Below the pieces are notes generated by a model that had not been told where the DNA came from, ran no database searches, and saw only the letters and a program-made list of their open reading frames with translations. Shown in pieces: positions 32,401-41,843 of a stretch of DNA of 64,000 nt (the first letter of the stretch is position 1; the number at the start of each line of letters is the position of its first letter). Location of the stretch: the NCBI GenBank assembly GCA_045600945.1, contig JAZRYX010000006.1:6644-70643 (forward strand). The letters are read 5' to 3'. This DNA is from Darwinimomas sp045600945 (GTDB lineage: Bacteria; Bacillota; Clostridia; Lachnospirales; Lachnospiraceae). The position numbers and the translations under genes were made by a program.

Positions 32401-33581
32401 AAAGGAAAACACCGAAAACAAAACAGACAAGGTCCGGATGGCAGGGAATCGCACTCGCAGACCTTAAAAATTTCGATAGTCTCTGCACATCCGGATACGT
32501 AAGACTTTCCGACAATCCCGAGGTTCAGGCAGGAGCCGGAATCATAGCGGAACTGATTGGATCAATGACAATCTACCTCATGGGGAACACAGACAACGGA
32601 GACATCCGCATCAAGAACGAACTCAGCAGGAAGGTGGATATCAATCCTTACAAGTACGGTACTCGCAAGACGTGGATGGAAACCATAATCATGAATCTAT
32701 TGATTCACGGCAGCGGAAATTCCGTGGTTATACCGCAGACAGTAAACGGACTTTTGGACGACTTACCCCCGGCAGATCCGGAACAGGTTCAGTTCTTCCC
32801 GGACGGGAACGGATATTATATCACATACCGCGGTAAGCGATACGACCCGGAAGAAATCCTGCATTTTATTTTGAATCCGGATCCACACTTCCCATGGCGC
32901 GGGAACGGCATCAAGACTCAGCTGTTGCCATTAGCTAATAACCTAAAGCAGGCAGCGGCAACGGAGAAGGGATTCCTTGAATCAAAATGGAAGCCGTCAA
33001 TCATAATCAAAGTCGATTCCTTGACAGAAGAGTTCAGCTCCAAGACCGGAAGAAAAAAGCTGATGGAAGAATATATCGAGACGAACGAAGCCGGTGAGCC
33101 GTGGCTCATCCCGGCGGAGCAGTTCTCGGTGGAGCAGGTGAGACCTTTATCACTTGCGGACCTTGCAATAAAAGACACGATCGAACTTGACAAAAAGACG
33201 GTAGCGTCAATCCTCGGAGTTCCGGCATTCGTCCTGGGCGTGGGAACATTCAGCGAAAAAGAATGGAACAACTTCATCCGGACGAAGATCGGCGGTCTGG
33301 TTACAGGAATTGCGCAGGAAATGACAAAAAAGCTGATTATAAGTCCGAATTGGTACTGGATGTTTAACGTGGCGAGTTTATACGCATACGACATCCAGAC
33401 GACAGCTAACGTATTCAGCAATCTATATACACGAGGCATTGTGACCGGTAACGAAGTCAGAGACAGATTGTCGATGAGTCCGAAAGAAGGACTCGACGAA
33501 CTTGTAATCCTCGAAAACTACATACCGGCAGGAATGATAGGCGATCAGAAGAAACTGATCCAGGAGGGCGAAGATGAGTAA
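32397..33581 (+). CDS. HK97-family portal protein
   Basis: The protein (394 residues) forms the dodecameric ring through which DNA enters the head. Landmarks are the wing GSGNSVVIPQTVNG, the FPDGNGYYITYRGKRY segment, the LILNPDPHFPWRG-like region ending in HFPWRGNG, and the SILGVPAFVLGVG helix that precedes the C-terminal clip. Gene order with TerL and protease is canonical. Confidence 0.93.
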   Translation: MKRKTPKTKQTRSGWQGIALADLKNFDSLCTSGYVRLSDNPEVQAGAGIIAELIGSMTIYLMGNTDNGDIRIKNELSRKVDINPYKYGTRKTWMETIIMNLLIHGSGNSVVIPQTVNGLLDDLPPADPEQVQFFPDGNGYYITYRGKRYDPEEILHFILNPDPHFPWRGNGIKTQLLPLANNLKQAAATEKGFLESKWKPSIIIKVDSLTEEFSSKTGRKKLMEEYIETNEAGEPWLIPAEQFSVEQVRPLSLADLAIKDTIELDKKTVASILGVPAFVLGVGTFSEKEWNNFIRTKIGGLVTGIAQEMTKKLIISPNWYWMFNVASLYAYDIQTTANVFSNLYTRGIVTGNEVRDRLSMSPKEGLDELVILENYIPAGMIGDQKKLIQEGEDE

Positions 33582-34158
33582 AAAAGAACTGGGATACCAG
33601 ACAAGGAACTTCGAAAGAAAGTTCGAAGTTCGGACCGAAGGCGAAAAGCTGAAAATAGAAGGATATTTTGCAGTTTTCGGCGATAAATACGAGATGTGGC
33701 CGGGAGCAGTCGAAGAGATCGCTCCGGGGGCTTTTGCAACAACAATAAAGAACGACGACATCAGAGCACTGATCAATCATGACACAACGTTGGTTCTGGG
33801 ACGCAACACGGCAGGAACCCTGGAACTCAGAGAAGACGATCACGGTCTGTGGGGCAGTATCGAAATCAATCCGAAAGATTCCGATGCCATGAACGCACAC
33901 GCGAGAGTCGAACGCGGTGACATAAGTCAATGCTCAATAGGAATGGATATCCTCGAAGAGATAACCGATTATCCCGAAGACGGAACCGTTCACTGGACGA
34001 TCAAGTCGGTCAAGTTGTACGAAGTCAGTATATGCACATTCCCGGCATACGAGGAAACATCCGTCGAGGCCAGGAGAGCAGATTACGAAAACATCAAAAA
34101 AAGAAAGAACGAAGCATGGAAAGATTCTATGCTCAAAAAGCTGAAAGGAGAGCAGTAA
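33574..34158 (+). CDS. HK97-family prohead protease
   Basis: The protein (194 residues) has the herpes-type serine protease fold of family U35. The FAVFGDKYE start, the catalytic His region ALINHD and the catalytic Ser region QCSIGM are in order, with a following ETSVEAR segment. It cleaves the scaffold part of the capsid protein during maturation. It overlaps the portal gene by 8 bp and the capsid gene by one base (TAATG). Confidence 0.92.
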   Translation: MSKKELGYQTRNFERKFEVRTEGEKLKIEGYFAVFGDKYEMWPGAVEEIAPGAFATTIKNDDIRALINHDTTLVLGRNTAGTLELREDDHGLWGSIEINPKDSDAMNAHARVERGDISQCSIGMDILEEITDYPEDGTVHWTIKSVKLYEVSICTFPAYEETSVEARRADYENIKKRKNEAWKDSMLKKLKGEQ

Positions 34159-35828
34159 TGGCACTTAGAGCACTTATGCTTCGTAAGAAAATAGACGAAG
34201 CAAAAAAGAAACTGGAGACCGCAAGAAGCAAAGCCGAAGGATTCCAGACAAGAGAAGCAGAGTTAGAGACAGCAATCACAGAAGCAGAGACAGAAGAAGA
34301 AAAGCAGACTGTTGAAGCAGAGATCGATGCATTCGAGAAAGAAAAAGCGGCAAACACCGAAGAGGTAGAGAACCTCGAAAAAGAAGTACAGAACCTTGAA
34401 GGCGAGCTTGCAGCAGAAGAAGCAAAGACACAGGCACCGGCAGCACCGGCAGAGCCTGCAGCACCGGCAGCACCGGCAGCAAGAGCAAAGGAGAATAAGA
34501 CAATGAGCAAAAGAACAAAGTTCTTCGGAATGTCACACGAAGAAAGAAGCGCATTTGTAGAGCGCGATGATGTAAAGGGATTCCTTACAAGAGTAAGAGA
34601 GATGATAGGCCAGAAGAGAGCAGTCAACGGCGGAACACTGTTTATCCCGACAGTAGTTCTCGATCTGATTCGTGAAAACATCGATGAGTTTTCAAAGCTT
34701 TCAAAGCACGTATTCCTTCGTCCGGTAGCGGGCAAAGCACGTCAGCCGGTATCAGGAGCAATCCCCGAGGGTGTATGGACAGAGATGTGTGCAGCACTTA
34801 ATGAGCTGCAGATCAACTTCTATGCACGTGAGGTAGACGGATACAAAGTCGGTGGATATGTACCGGTTTGCAATGCATTACTTCATGACAGCGACATCAA
34901 TCTCGCTCAGGAAGTATTCTATCTGATCGGGGCAGGAATTGGAATCGCACTCGACAAGGCTATCCTTTACGGCAAAGGCGTAAAGATGCCGCTTGGTATC
35001 CTTCCGAGACTCGAGCAGACATCAGATCCGCAGGACGACAAGTCTTCCATTCCGTGGGTAGATCTCCACACGACAAACATTTTGTCATACAACACGACAG
35101 GAGCATCTCTTTTTGCAGACATCATCACCGGTGCCGGCAATGCAAAGGGAAAATACACAACAGGCGAGAAGTTCTGGGCAATGAATAATAAGACATACAC
35201 AGCACTCATGGCTGCAGCTCTTACAATCAATGCCGCAGGTGCTGTTGTAAGCGGAATGAATAAAGAGATGCCGGTTATCGGCGGAGCAATCGAGATCCTC
35301 GACTTTATGCAGGACAACGTGCTCATCGGTGGCTACGGTAAGGCATATCTCCTCGCAGAGCGCGAGGGCGCAGAGTTCCGTCAGTCGGAGCATGTAATGT
35401 TCATACAGGATCACACGGTATTTGTCGGAGAAGGCAGATACGACGGAGCCCCGATCATTGCTGAAGCATTTGTAGCAATCGGCATCGGAAACACAACTCC
35501 GGCATCAGCAGGCATCACATTTGCAGGAGACACCGCAAACGATGCGACACTTACAAGTCTTGCGCTCGGAACACTCACTCTGACACCTACATTCGATCCG
35601 GCAACTTTCGAGTATGCGACAACTCTCACAGCCAGCTTGACAAAGGCTGCACTTGTAGCAGTTCCTTCACAGGACGGCGCAGATGTGACAATCGAGTACA
35701 ACGGAAAGAAGTGGATCAACGGTTCAGAGATCACATTTGCAGCAACAGAGAAGGATGCAGTTGTGACTGTAAAGAAGGGCATGTCAACATGCGTTTACAC
35801 AATCACAATCACACCATACTCTGCATGA
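34158..35828 (+). CDS. HK97-type major capsid protein with scaffold and Ig-like domains
   Basis: Residues 10-90 form a coiled-coil scaffold (delta) domain and 91-110 an Ala/Pro linker, probably where the protease cuts. About 115-445 is the HK97 fold (GGTLFIPTVVLDLI, FYAREVDGYKVGGYVPV, KGVKMPLGIL). About 446-556 is an added beta-sandwich of the cadherin-like/Ig type found on cell-surface proteins (TSLALGTLTLTPTFDPATFE ... YTITI). The last domain would decorate the outside of the shell. GGAG stands before the ATG. Confidence 0.92.
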   Translation: MALRALMLRKKIDEAKKKLETARSKAEGFQTREAELETAITEAETEEEKQTVEAEIDAFEKEKAANTEEVENLEKEVQNLEGELAAEEAKTQAPAAPAEPAAPAAPAARAKENKTMSKRTKFFGMSHEERSAFVERDDVKGFLTRVREMIGQKRAVNGGTLFIPTVVLDLIRENIDEFSKLSKHVFLRPVAGKARQPVSGAIPEGVWTEMCAALNELQINFYAREVDGYKVGGYVPVCNALLHDSDINLAQEVFYLIGAGIGIALDKAILYGKGVKMPLGILPRLEQTSDPQDDKSSIPWVDLHTTNILSYNTTGASLFADIITGAGNAKGKYTTGEKFWAMNNKTYTALMAAALTINAAGAVVSGMNKEMPVIGGAIEILDFMQDNVLIGGYGKAYLLAEREGAEFRQSEHVMFIQDHTVFVGEGRYDGAPIIAEAFVAIGIGNTTPASAGITFAGDTANDATLTSLALGTLTLTPTFDPATFEYATTLTASLTKAALVAVPSQDGADVTIEYNGKKWINGSEITFAATEKDAVVTVKKGMSTCVYTITITPYSA

Positions 35829-35834
35829 GAAAAG

Positions 35835-35856
35835 GCGGCTTCCTTCGGGGAGCCGC
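35835..35856 (+). terminator. UUCG-capped hairpin after the capsid gene
   Basis: GCGGCTTCC and GGGAGCCGC close a TTCG tetraloop 6 bp after the capsid stop codon. Only TTAAAA follows, so it is probably a partial terminator or an mRNA-end stabiliser that keeps capsid expression above that of the connectors. Confidence 0.65.
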
Positions 35857-35885
35857 TTAAAAGCATATAAAAGCGAGGTACAAAA

Positions 35886-36164
35886 ATGGCAACCATTAAT
35901 CAGCTGATCCTTCTTAAACAGGACCTTCAACAGACAACAAATGCGAATGATGCGCTGCTTGAGCACTTATTGGATACTGCGGCAAAGCGAATCACGGAGG
36001 AGGGCATCGTTCTGACAGAGGGCAATGTTGAGCACGAAAGTCTGATCATAGAATATGCAGCATACCTCTTCAGGAAAAGAGCCGGGACAGAAACCGGTAT
36101 GCCGCGGTTCCTAAGGTACTCGCTCAACAATATGCTATTTCACCAGAAGGGGAAGACAACATGA
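35886..36164 (+). CDS. Head-tail connector (gp6-like DNA packaging) protein
   Basis: The 92-residue helical product (LLEHLLDTAAKRI, LIIEYAAYLFRKRAG, MPRFLRYSLNNML) matches the HK97 gp6 adaptor family that forms the ring under the portal. Position directly after capsid supports this. It overlaps the next gene by four bases. Confidence 0.8.
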   Translation: MATINQLILLKQDLQQTTNANDALLEHLLDTAAKRITEEGIVLTEGNVEHESLIIEYAAYLFRKRAGTETGMPRFLRYSLNNMLFHQKGKTT

Positions 36165-36511
36165 CATTTGACGATGGAATATTGAAAGTCTACGAGGTAA
36201 GCAACAACGCACAACCGGGAGACATGCCGATTGAAAAGCTTACACTGAAAGCGGAGTATTACTACCACGTTGAACAGATCGGCGTAACAAGGTATTATGC
36301 CGCGCTCGAAGCAGATCAGGAGATATCTGCGATAGTAGACATACCCGGATGGGAAGACGTAAAGACAACAGACATAGTACTGCTGGACGGAGAAGATACC
36401 TACTCAAAAGTATCATTCGTACAAACGGCAAATGATGAAAACGGACTAAAGATTTTAAGAATCACACTCGAAAAGGTGGAGCAGGAATATGAACTCCCTG
36501 GACAGGATTAA
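36161..36511 (+). CDS. Putative head closure/head-tail stopper protein
   Basis: The 116-residue beta-rich product lies between the gp6-like connector and two further connector/tail completion genes, where head closure proteins sit. The order and size fit; I see no signature motif. It overlaps both neighbours. Confidence 0.65.
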   Translation: MTFDDGILKVYEVSNNAQPGDMPIEKLTLKAEYYYHVEQIGVTRYYAALEADQEISAIVDIPGWEDVKTTDIVLLDGEDTYSKVSFVQTANDENGLKILRITLEKVEQEYELPGQD

Positions 36512-36818
36512 AAATGCATTGCTTGCAGTTACTTCTGACGTGTATCACTTCAAAGCACTGAAGAAGACTGACAGATACATAGTATGGGCCGAGGACGGTG
36601 CCGGTAATCAGCTGAACGCGAACAACACACGCAGGCAGTCCGTGACGACCGGAAGGATCCATTTATTCTCAAAAACAGAGAATGATAATTACAAAGGGGA
36701 CATCGAAGATGTTCTTACAGAATCGAAGATATCTTTTATCCTTGATTCCGTATCATACGAAGACGACACGGGATACATCCATCACGTGTGGAACTTTGAG
36801 GTGGAAGATGAAAGTTGA
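36489..36818 (+). CDS. Putative tail terminator/minor tail component
   Basis: The 109-residue product (NSLDRIKNALLAVTSDVYHF, then RIHLFSKTEND) has the size and alpha-beta plan of siphophage tail completion proteins. It lies between head closure and the gp10-like gene. The assignment is mainly positional. Confidence 0.6.
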   Translation: MNSLDRIKNALLAVTSDVYHFKALKKTDRYIVWAEDGAGNQLNANNTRRQSVTTGRIHLFSKTENDNYKGDIEDVLTESKISFILDSVSYEDDTGYIHHVWNFEVEDES

Positions 36819-37299
36819 GATCACAGGCGCAAATGATTTTAATCTAAAGCTGGCCAAGCTCGGCGAAGACACAACGCCGATCGTCAAAAGAGCCTTATAT
36901 ATGGGAGCCAAGATCATGGCGGACAATATCAAGTCACAGATCCAAGGGCTCTCGACCACGGACAATTGGCGAAACCTTGTAGCTTACAATGCGGGCGGCG
37001 AGGCGGCACTCAGCAAAGAGCAAAAAGAAGGCCTGGTATCCGGATTCGGTCTGTCGAAGATGAAGTATGCAAACGGAGAGACGTATCTGGTGATGGGATT
37101 CAGCGGATACAACACCGTCAAAACCAAAAGGTGGCCGAACGGACAGCCGAACCTTATGATCGCTGCCGTAGTCGAGCAGGGAACATCATTCTTTCAGGCA
37201 CAGCCGTTTTATAAAAGAGCAGTACAAGAGTCAAAAGCAAGCGTAAACGATGCGATTCAACAGGAGCTGGATCGCGCCGTTACAGAAATCATGAAGTGA
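36808..37299 (+). CDS. HK97 gp10-like head-tail joining protein
   Basis: The 163-residue product has the gp10/HK97-gp10 family pattern: an N-terminal LKLAKLGEDTTPIVKRAL helix and a C-terminal QGTSFFQAQPFYKRAV motif (usually GTskmpArPFl). I chose the ATG at 36808, inside the preceding gene end, because longer frames have no site and lie fully within that gene. Confidence 0.8.
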   Translation: MKVEITGANDFNLKLAKLGEDTTPIVKRALYMGAKIMADNIKSQIQGLSTTDNWRNLVAYNAGGEAALSKEQKEGLVSGFGLSKMKYANGETYLVMGFSGYNTVKTKRWPNGQPNLMIAAVVEQGTSFFQAQPFYKRAVQESKASVNDAIQQELDRAVTEIMK

Positions 37300-37309
37300 G
37301 GTAAACAAA

Positions 37310-37927
37310 ATGGCAATTAAAGGACTTAGTATTCCGGTTTTTGGCAAATATACAAATTCGAGCGGAACAGTAACATATTCCGATGGAATCATCAATCCGC
37401 ACGCTGTCGAGTACGGCGCAGAAATCGATGCAGGAGAGAGCAATCCTCTTTATGCAGACAATAAGATTCAGGAGGACAGCGACGAAACATTCTCTTCCGG
37501 TACATTGACCCTGGGAGTAGATGATCTTGTTCAGGACGTATCAAAGTTCCTTCTTGGACTCAAAGAAGTAACCAGAACCTATGGCACGAGCCTGACCGCT
37601 ACGGAACTTATATACGACGATGACATGCAGAGTCCGTATCTCGGAGTCGGAATTATAGAAGAGCACCAGATCGATAACGTCAATCAGTATCGCGCAGTAA
37701 TCTTCAAGAAAGTGAAGTTCAACATTCCTGCAGATGCAGCAACTACGAGAGGCGCAAGTATCGAGTGGCAGACACCGAGCATCACGGCTCAGATCATGAG
37801 AAGCGATTCTGTAGTATCCGGCGGAGAGAATCACCCGTGGAAGGGCGAGGCATGGTTTGCATCAGAAGCAGACGCACTTGCATATCTTATATATATGCTT
37901 GGCGTCGGCGAACCGGAAACAACTTAA
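37310..37927 (+). CDS. Major tail (tube) protein, phi13 type
   Basis: The 205-residue product matches the phi13-family tail tube: GLSIPVFGKYTNSSG, AVEYGAEIDAGESNPLYADN, a DLVQDVSKFLLG middle and a C-terminal GENHPWKGEAWF region. It polymerises into the non-contractile tail tube. A GAGG site precedes the ATG. Its length lacks an added Ig domain. Confidence 0.9.
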   Translation: MAIKGLSIPVFGKYTNSSGTVTYSDGIINPHAVEYGAEIDAGESNPLYADNKIQEDSDETFSSGTLTLGVDDLVQDVSKFLLGLKEVTRTYGTSLTATELIYDDDMQSPYLGVGIIEEHQIDNVNQYRAVIFKKVKFNIPADAATTRGASIEWQTPSITAQIMRSDSVVSGGENHPWKGEAWFASEADALAYLIYMLGVGEPETT

Positions 37928-37948
37928 AGAAAAGGGAGGAGACAAAGA

Positions 37949-38365
37949 ATGGGAAGAGAAGCTTTGATAGTTATCGCAGGAAGAACATATCCGATGAGAT
38001 TCACGATCGGAGCGAGTAAAGCCGTTGCCGATAGATTCGGAGGACTTAAAGAACTTGGAGAATCCATGTTCTCGGGACAGGAGATGCAGGCAATCGACAG
38101 CATCATATTTATCACGGAACTTCTGATAAAGCAAGGCTGCGCGTACCGCAACTTGTTTATGAAGAACGAAGTGATTCCGGAAGGAATGCCGGTCGATGAA
38201 AGCGGAAATGTAATTCCGATAACGAAAGATGAAATTGAAATCGGGCTGGGAATCGGAGACGACATGCAGAATCTTATGGACAAGATTAATGAAACGATAT
38301 ACGGCCCGAAAGAAAGAAAAGTAGAAGCAGAAGAAACTAAAACAAAAAATCCAGAAGCCACGTGA
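37949..38365 (+). CDS. Tail assembly chaperone G-like protein
   Basis: The 138-residue helical product follows the tail tube gene and precedes the tape measure, the position of lambda gpG. It ends in a Lys-rich segment (ETKTKNPEAT) read through a homopolymeric A stretch. The next frame overlaps its stop by four bases in the -1 register. It folds or stabilises the tape measure before tail assembly. Confidence 0.75.
   Translation: MGREALIVIAGRTYPMRFTIGASKAVADRFGGLKELGESMFSGQEMQAIDSIIFITELLIKQGCAYRNLFMKNEVIPEGMPVDESGNVIPITKDEIEIGLGIGDDMQNLMDKINETIYGPKERKVEAEETKTKNPEAT
38344..38350 (+). other. Candidate -1 frameshift heptamer A_AAA_AAT
   Basis: In the frame of the G-like gene the codons are ACA AAA AAT, giving X_XXY_YYZ. 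Slipping back one base joins the frame of the following 65-residue gene without a stop codon. Lambda and many siphophages make gpGT this way. Confidence 0.6.
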
Positions 38366-38559
38366 CGGGAGACCCGGACACGTGGCTTGATTTTTGGCGT
38401 CTGCAGCTTGGACTCGGCCTCGAGGAATATCTTTTGATGACCCGCGAAGAAATGGATGATCTTATAGCATGCTATCAGATCGCGCACGGCATAGCGAAGC
38501 CGGTTCGAAGAAAAAAGAAAACTGAAAGCGAACGGGAATACATCCCGGATTATAAATAG
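38362..38559 (+). CDS. Tail assembly chaperone T-like region
   Basis: The 65-residue product (GTG start overlapping the upstream stop) contains DFWRLQLGLGLEEYLLMTREE, typical of the T part of GT chaperones that contacts the tail tube. It is more likely made as an extension of the G-like protein by frameshifting than from its own start, which has no good ribosome-binding site. Confidence 0.7.
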   Translation: MTGDPDTWLDFWRLQLGLGLEEYLLMTREEMDDLIACYQIAHGIAKPVRRKKKTESEREYIPDYK

Positions 38560-38568
38560 GAGCAAGAC

Positions 38569-40998
38569 ATGGCATCAGACGTATCGGTAAAACTTGGAAT
38601 CCAGGGCGAAGCCGAACTTAAAAACCAACTTAATATGGCGGCACAGCAGGTCAAGACTTTCGGAGCGGAAGTTCAGGCCATGTCAAACAAAGTAGGCGTA
38701 TCGGCCACTGAAGAGGAAGCAGCAGCCAAAAAGGTCGAGATCCTCAGCAAGGCTTTAGATGCGCAAAAAAGCAAGATATCCGCTCAAAATGAGATGCTGC
38801 AGAAAAGCATCGAAAGAACCGGTGAAAACTCGCTCGAATCCGAAAAGTGGAGAACTAAAATAGCGCAGTCAGAGGCCGAACTCGCAAAGATGGAGAAGAG
38901 CCTGGATGATGAGAATAAAAAACTCCAGGAAAACCAGACCGAAACCAAAAAGAGTGGAGATGAAGCAGCGTCAGCATCTAATAAGTTCGCAGAGTTCGGG
39001 GCTGCTATCGGAAAAGTAGCGTTAGCTGCTGCGGCAGCAACGGCAACGGCGGCAGTCGCACTCGGCAAAGCCGTAGTTGAAAATTATGCGGACTACGAGC
39101 AACTTGTCGGAGGTGTCGAAACACTTTTCGGAGCAGGCGGAAAATCTCTCGAGGATTATGCTCAGTCAATCGGAAAGACAGTCCAAGAGGCAAGAGGAGA
39201 GTACGGGGAGCTGATGTCAGCACAAAAAACCGTACTTGAGAATGCGAACGAAGCATGGAGGACAACCGGACAGTCAGCAAATGATTACATGGAAACCGTC
39301 ACAGGCATGTCCGCCGCACTCATAAATTCGATGGGCGGAGACACCCAGGCGGCAGCTGACAAGGCAAACATGGCCCTTATAGACATGTCCGACAACGCAA
39401 ACAAGATGGGTTCAGACATTGAATCAATAAAAAATGCGTACTCCGGTTTCGCAAAAGGGCAGTACACCATGCTCGACAACCTCAAGATTGGCTACGGAGG
39501 TACAGCCGGAGAAATGAAGCGATTGCTTGCCGATGCACAGAAGATATCCGGAATAAAGTACGATATTTCATCATACGCAGACATCGTGGATGCGATCCAT
39601 GTGGTGCAGACGGAGATGGGCATCACGGGAACGACTGCAAAAGAAGCAGCGGAAACAATAAGCGGATCCACTGCAGCAATGAAAGCGGCATGGACAAACC
39701 TTATCACAGGACTGGCCGATACGGACAGCGACATGGAAGGTTTAGTGAACAATGTAACGACGGCACTCGGAAATGTATTAAAGAATGTCACTCCGATTAT
39801 ATCGAACCTGACTGAAACACTACCAACAGCAATGGAACCGATCATGAGTGCGCTGCAGGGCATGCTCCCGGATCTGATATCCATGGCAACCGGGATAATG
39901 AACCAGGTATTCGAATCCTTACTGACTGCACTCCCGACACTAAACTCATACATCGTACAGGCGTTAGAGATTCTGGCGCAAACCATCATAGACAATGCAC
40001 CGGTGCTCTTAACTGCGGCGGTTTCTTTGATTGGAGAACTCGGCAGCGGATTAATAGAGATGGCACCGAGTTTGATTACGTCGGCAACAGACCTCATCAT
40101 TCAATTGGCGACATTCCTCGCAGAGAACGCGAGCCAGCTTATACCGGCAGCGATGCAGGCAATCGAGACCATCGGGTCAGCGTTGATAGATAATGCGCCT
40201 CGACTGATTAAGGCAGCGTTTGAACTTGTCGAGAATCTCGTAATCGGAATTATAGACGACCTGCCACACATTATCGAATCAGCAACACAAATCATTAATA
40301 CGCTGATGACGGAACTGCTAAACCACATTCCGGAGCTCGTGGACGGAGCACTGCAGCTGATTATGGCGATAAGTCAAGGGATGCTTGACAACTTACCGCT
40401 GATTATAGAGGCAACGGTTCAGCTTATCACCACACTGCTTTTGACCATTGTGGAGCACCTTCCCGAAATAATAGAAGCAGGAATAGAGATGATCGCACAG
40501 CTGGTCATTGGCTTGGTTAAGGCACTGCCTCAAATCGTGGCAATGGTGCCGCAGATAATAAGCTCCGTGGTCGATACACTAAAAGAAAAGGCTCAGAACT
40601 TTATCGATGCCGGAAAGAACATAATAGAAGGCATCGTGACCGGAATCAAGAATGCCGCGCACCAGGTAAAAGACGCAATCGTGAGAGTTGCAGAAGATGC
40701 GTGGGATTCAATAAAAGACTTCTTCGGTATCGAATCACCGTCGAAGCTTATGAGAGACACGATCGGTAAAAACATCATGCTCGGATGGGCAGAAGGTCTT
40801 GATCGATACAAAAACGCAACTATTGAAATGGCAAAATCTGTATCCGCAGAAGTCAACAGCAGCTTTGACAATATGGCTGCAGTACCGACACTTGCGGTAT
40901 CAGGAAGAACATCCAATATCAATCTGACGAGCAATCTATTACTCGAGGGTGATATTTTGGCAACGTATTTGGATAAGAAACTGGGGGTTAAAGTATGA
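38569..40998 (+). CDS. Tape measure protein
   Basis: The protein (809 residues) has an N-terminal coiled coil (about 10-130), a hydrophobic Ala-rich segment (about 150-170), GGVETLFGAGGKSLEDYA, and a central repeated hydrophobic helical array (TDLIIQLATFLAENASQLIPA and similar). It ends in an amphipathic region with GIESPSKLMRDTIG. It sets tail length and may assist DNA entry. At 2.4 kb it is a short tape measure, so the tail should be correspondingly short. Confidence 0.93.
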   Translation: MASDVSVKLGIQGEAELKNQLNMAAQQVKTFGAEVQAMSNKVGVSATEEEAAAKKVEILSKALDAQKSKISAQNEMLQKSIERTGENSLESEKWRTKIAQSEAELAKMEKSLDDENKKLQENQTETKKSGDEAASASNKFAEFGAAIGKVALAAAAATATAAVALGKAVVENYADYEQLVGGVETLFGAGGKSLEDYAQSIGKTVQEARGEYGELMSAQKTVLENANEAWRTTGQSANDYMETVTGMSAALINSMGGDTQAAADKANMALIDMSDNANKMGSDIESIKNAYSGFAKGQYTMLDNLKIGYGGTAGEMKRLLADAQKISGIKYDISSYADIVDAIHVVQTEMGITGTTAKEAAETISGSTAAMKAAWTNLITGLADTDSDMEGLVNNVTTALGNVLKNVTPIISNLTETLPTAMEPIMSALQGMLPDLISMATGIMNQVFESLLTALPTLNSYIVQALEILAQTIIDNAPVLLTAAVSLIGELGSGLIEMAPSLITSATDLIIQLATFLAENASQLIPAAMQAIETIGSALIDNAPRLIKAAFELVENLVIGIIDDLPHIIESATQIINTLMTELLNHIPELVDGALQLIMAISQGMLDNLPLIIEATVQLITTLLLTIVEHLPEIIEAGIEMIAQLVIGLVKALPQIVAMVPQIISSVVDTLKEKAQNFIDAGKNIIEGIVTGIKNAAHQVKDAIVRVAEDAWDSIKDFFGIESPSKLMRDTIGKNIMLGWAEGLDRYKNATIEMAKSVSAEVNSSFDNMAAVPTLAVSGRTSNINLTSNLLLEGDILATYLDKKLGVKV

Positions 40999-41843
40999 GC
41001 GTGAGAGAATTCGGTCTGATAAATGAATTCGAGCAGGAACTTGTACTAAACAACTCGACGACAGGATTCTTTGAAGATCCGGAAGGCCTCGGATTTGAGA
41101 TATCGGCATCATTTACCGCGCTGGAGTCCGGATGGGTACTGAATAACCAGGAAGAAAAGCAGGTCCCGATCACGGCAAATATAGTATTCGGAACAAGTGA
41201 ACCATACACACGAGCTGAAACATTCTTCGGATTCTTGCGGAGAGCAAAATCACTTAGACTGCGCTACAAAACAACAGCAGGAGAAAAGTTTATTGACTGC
41301 TTGATTACGCGGCTCGGGAAGAACGAAATAAAAGAGGGAAACTGGCTCAAATGCCCGATCACAATCATACCTCTGACACTCTGGTATGATGAGGTGGCTC
41401 AGCGAATGGAAATCGAGCCGGGATATACTGACGGCAAAGTGTATCCGTATTCGTATAGTTACAGATACCAGGACTTCTCATCAAGTCAAATAGACGTTAT
41501 CAATGAATCGGACAAGCCTGCAGGGATAGAAGTGGAGTTTGAAGGGCCGATCAGCAATCCGATACTGACGATAGAAGATGCGGTAGGAAACGAAGCAAAA
41601 TGTGGAATCATCGGAACAGCAGATGAAGGCGAAAAGATAATCTATTCTTCAGTCGAGAATGACATATATTGCTATCACGTGGACGAAAACGGAACCAAGA
41701 CAAACCTGGTTCCGCTTTTTTCACTCGACGATGAAAACTTCCTGTACCTGCCGAAGGGGAACAGCTCGATCATCATAACTTCGGCATCGGAGATCAGAGC
41801 TCCGATAGTAATCACAGTCAGGAGGTATTACAGAATCGTATGA
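40995..41843 (+). CDS. Distal tail (Dit) protein
   Basis: The 282-residue product follows the tape measure with a four-base overlap (ATGA). It has the siphophage tail family pattern: GFFEDPEGLGFEI near the start, then RAETFFGFLRRAKSLRLRYK, with a C-terminal galectin-like part. Dit forms the hub between tail tube and the host-binding module. Confidence 0.85.
   Translation: MSVREFGLINEFEQELVLNNSTTGFFEDPEGLGFEISASFTALESGWVLNNQEEKQVPITANIVFGTSEPYTRAETFFGFLRRAKSLRLRYKTTAGEKFIDCLITRLGKNEIKEGNWLKCPITIIPLTLWYDEVAQRMEIEPGYTDGKVYPYSYSYRYQDFSSSQIDVINESDKPAGIEVEFEGPISNPILTIEDAVGNEAKCGIIGTADEGEKIIYSSVENDIYCYHVDENGTKTNLVPLFSLDDENFLYLPKGNSSIIITSASEIRAPIVITVRRYYRIV

Noticed and set aside
33930..34157. Longer N-terminal extension of the capsid gene, starting inside the protease gene
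   Set aside because: It is only an open frame across the protease gene. GGAG and the TAATG overlap fix the capsid start at 34158.
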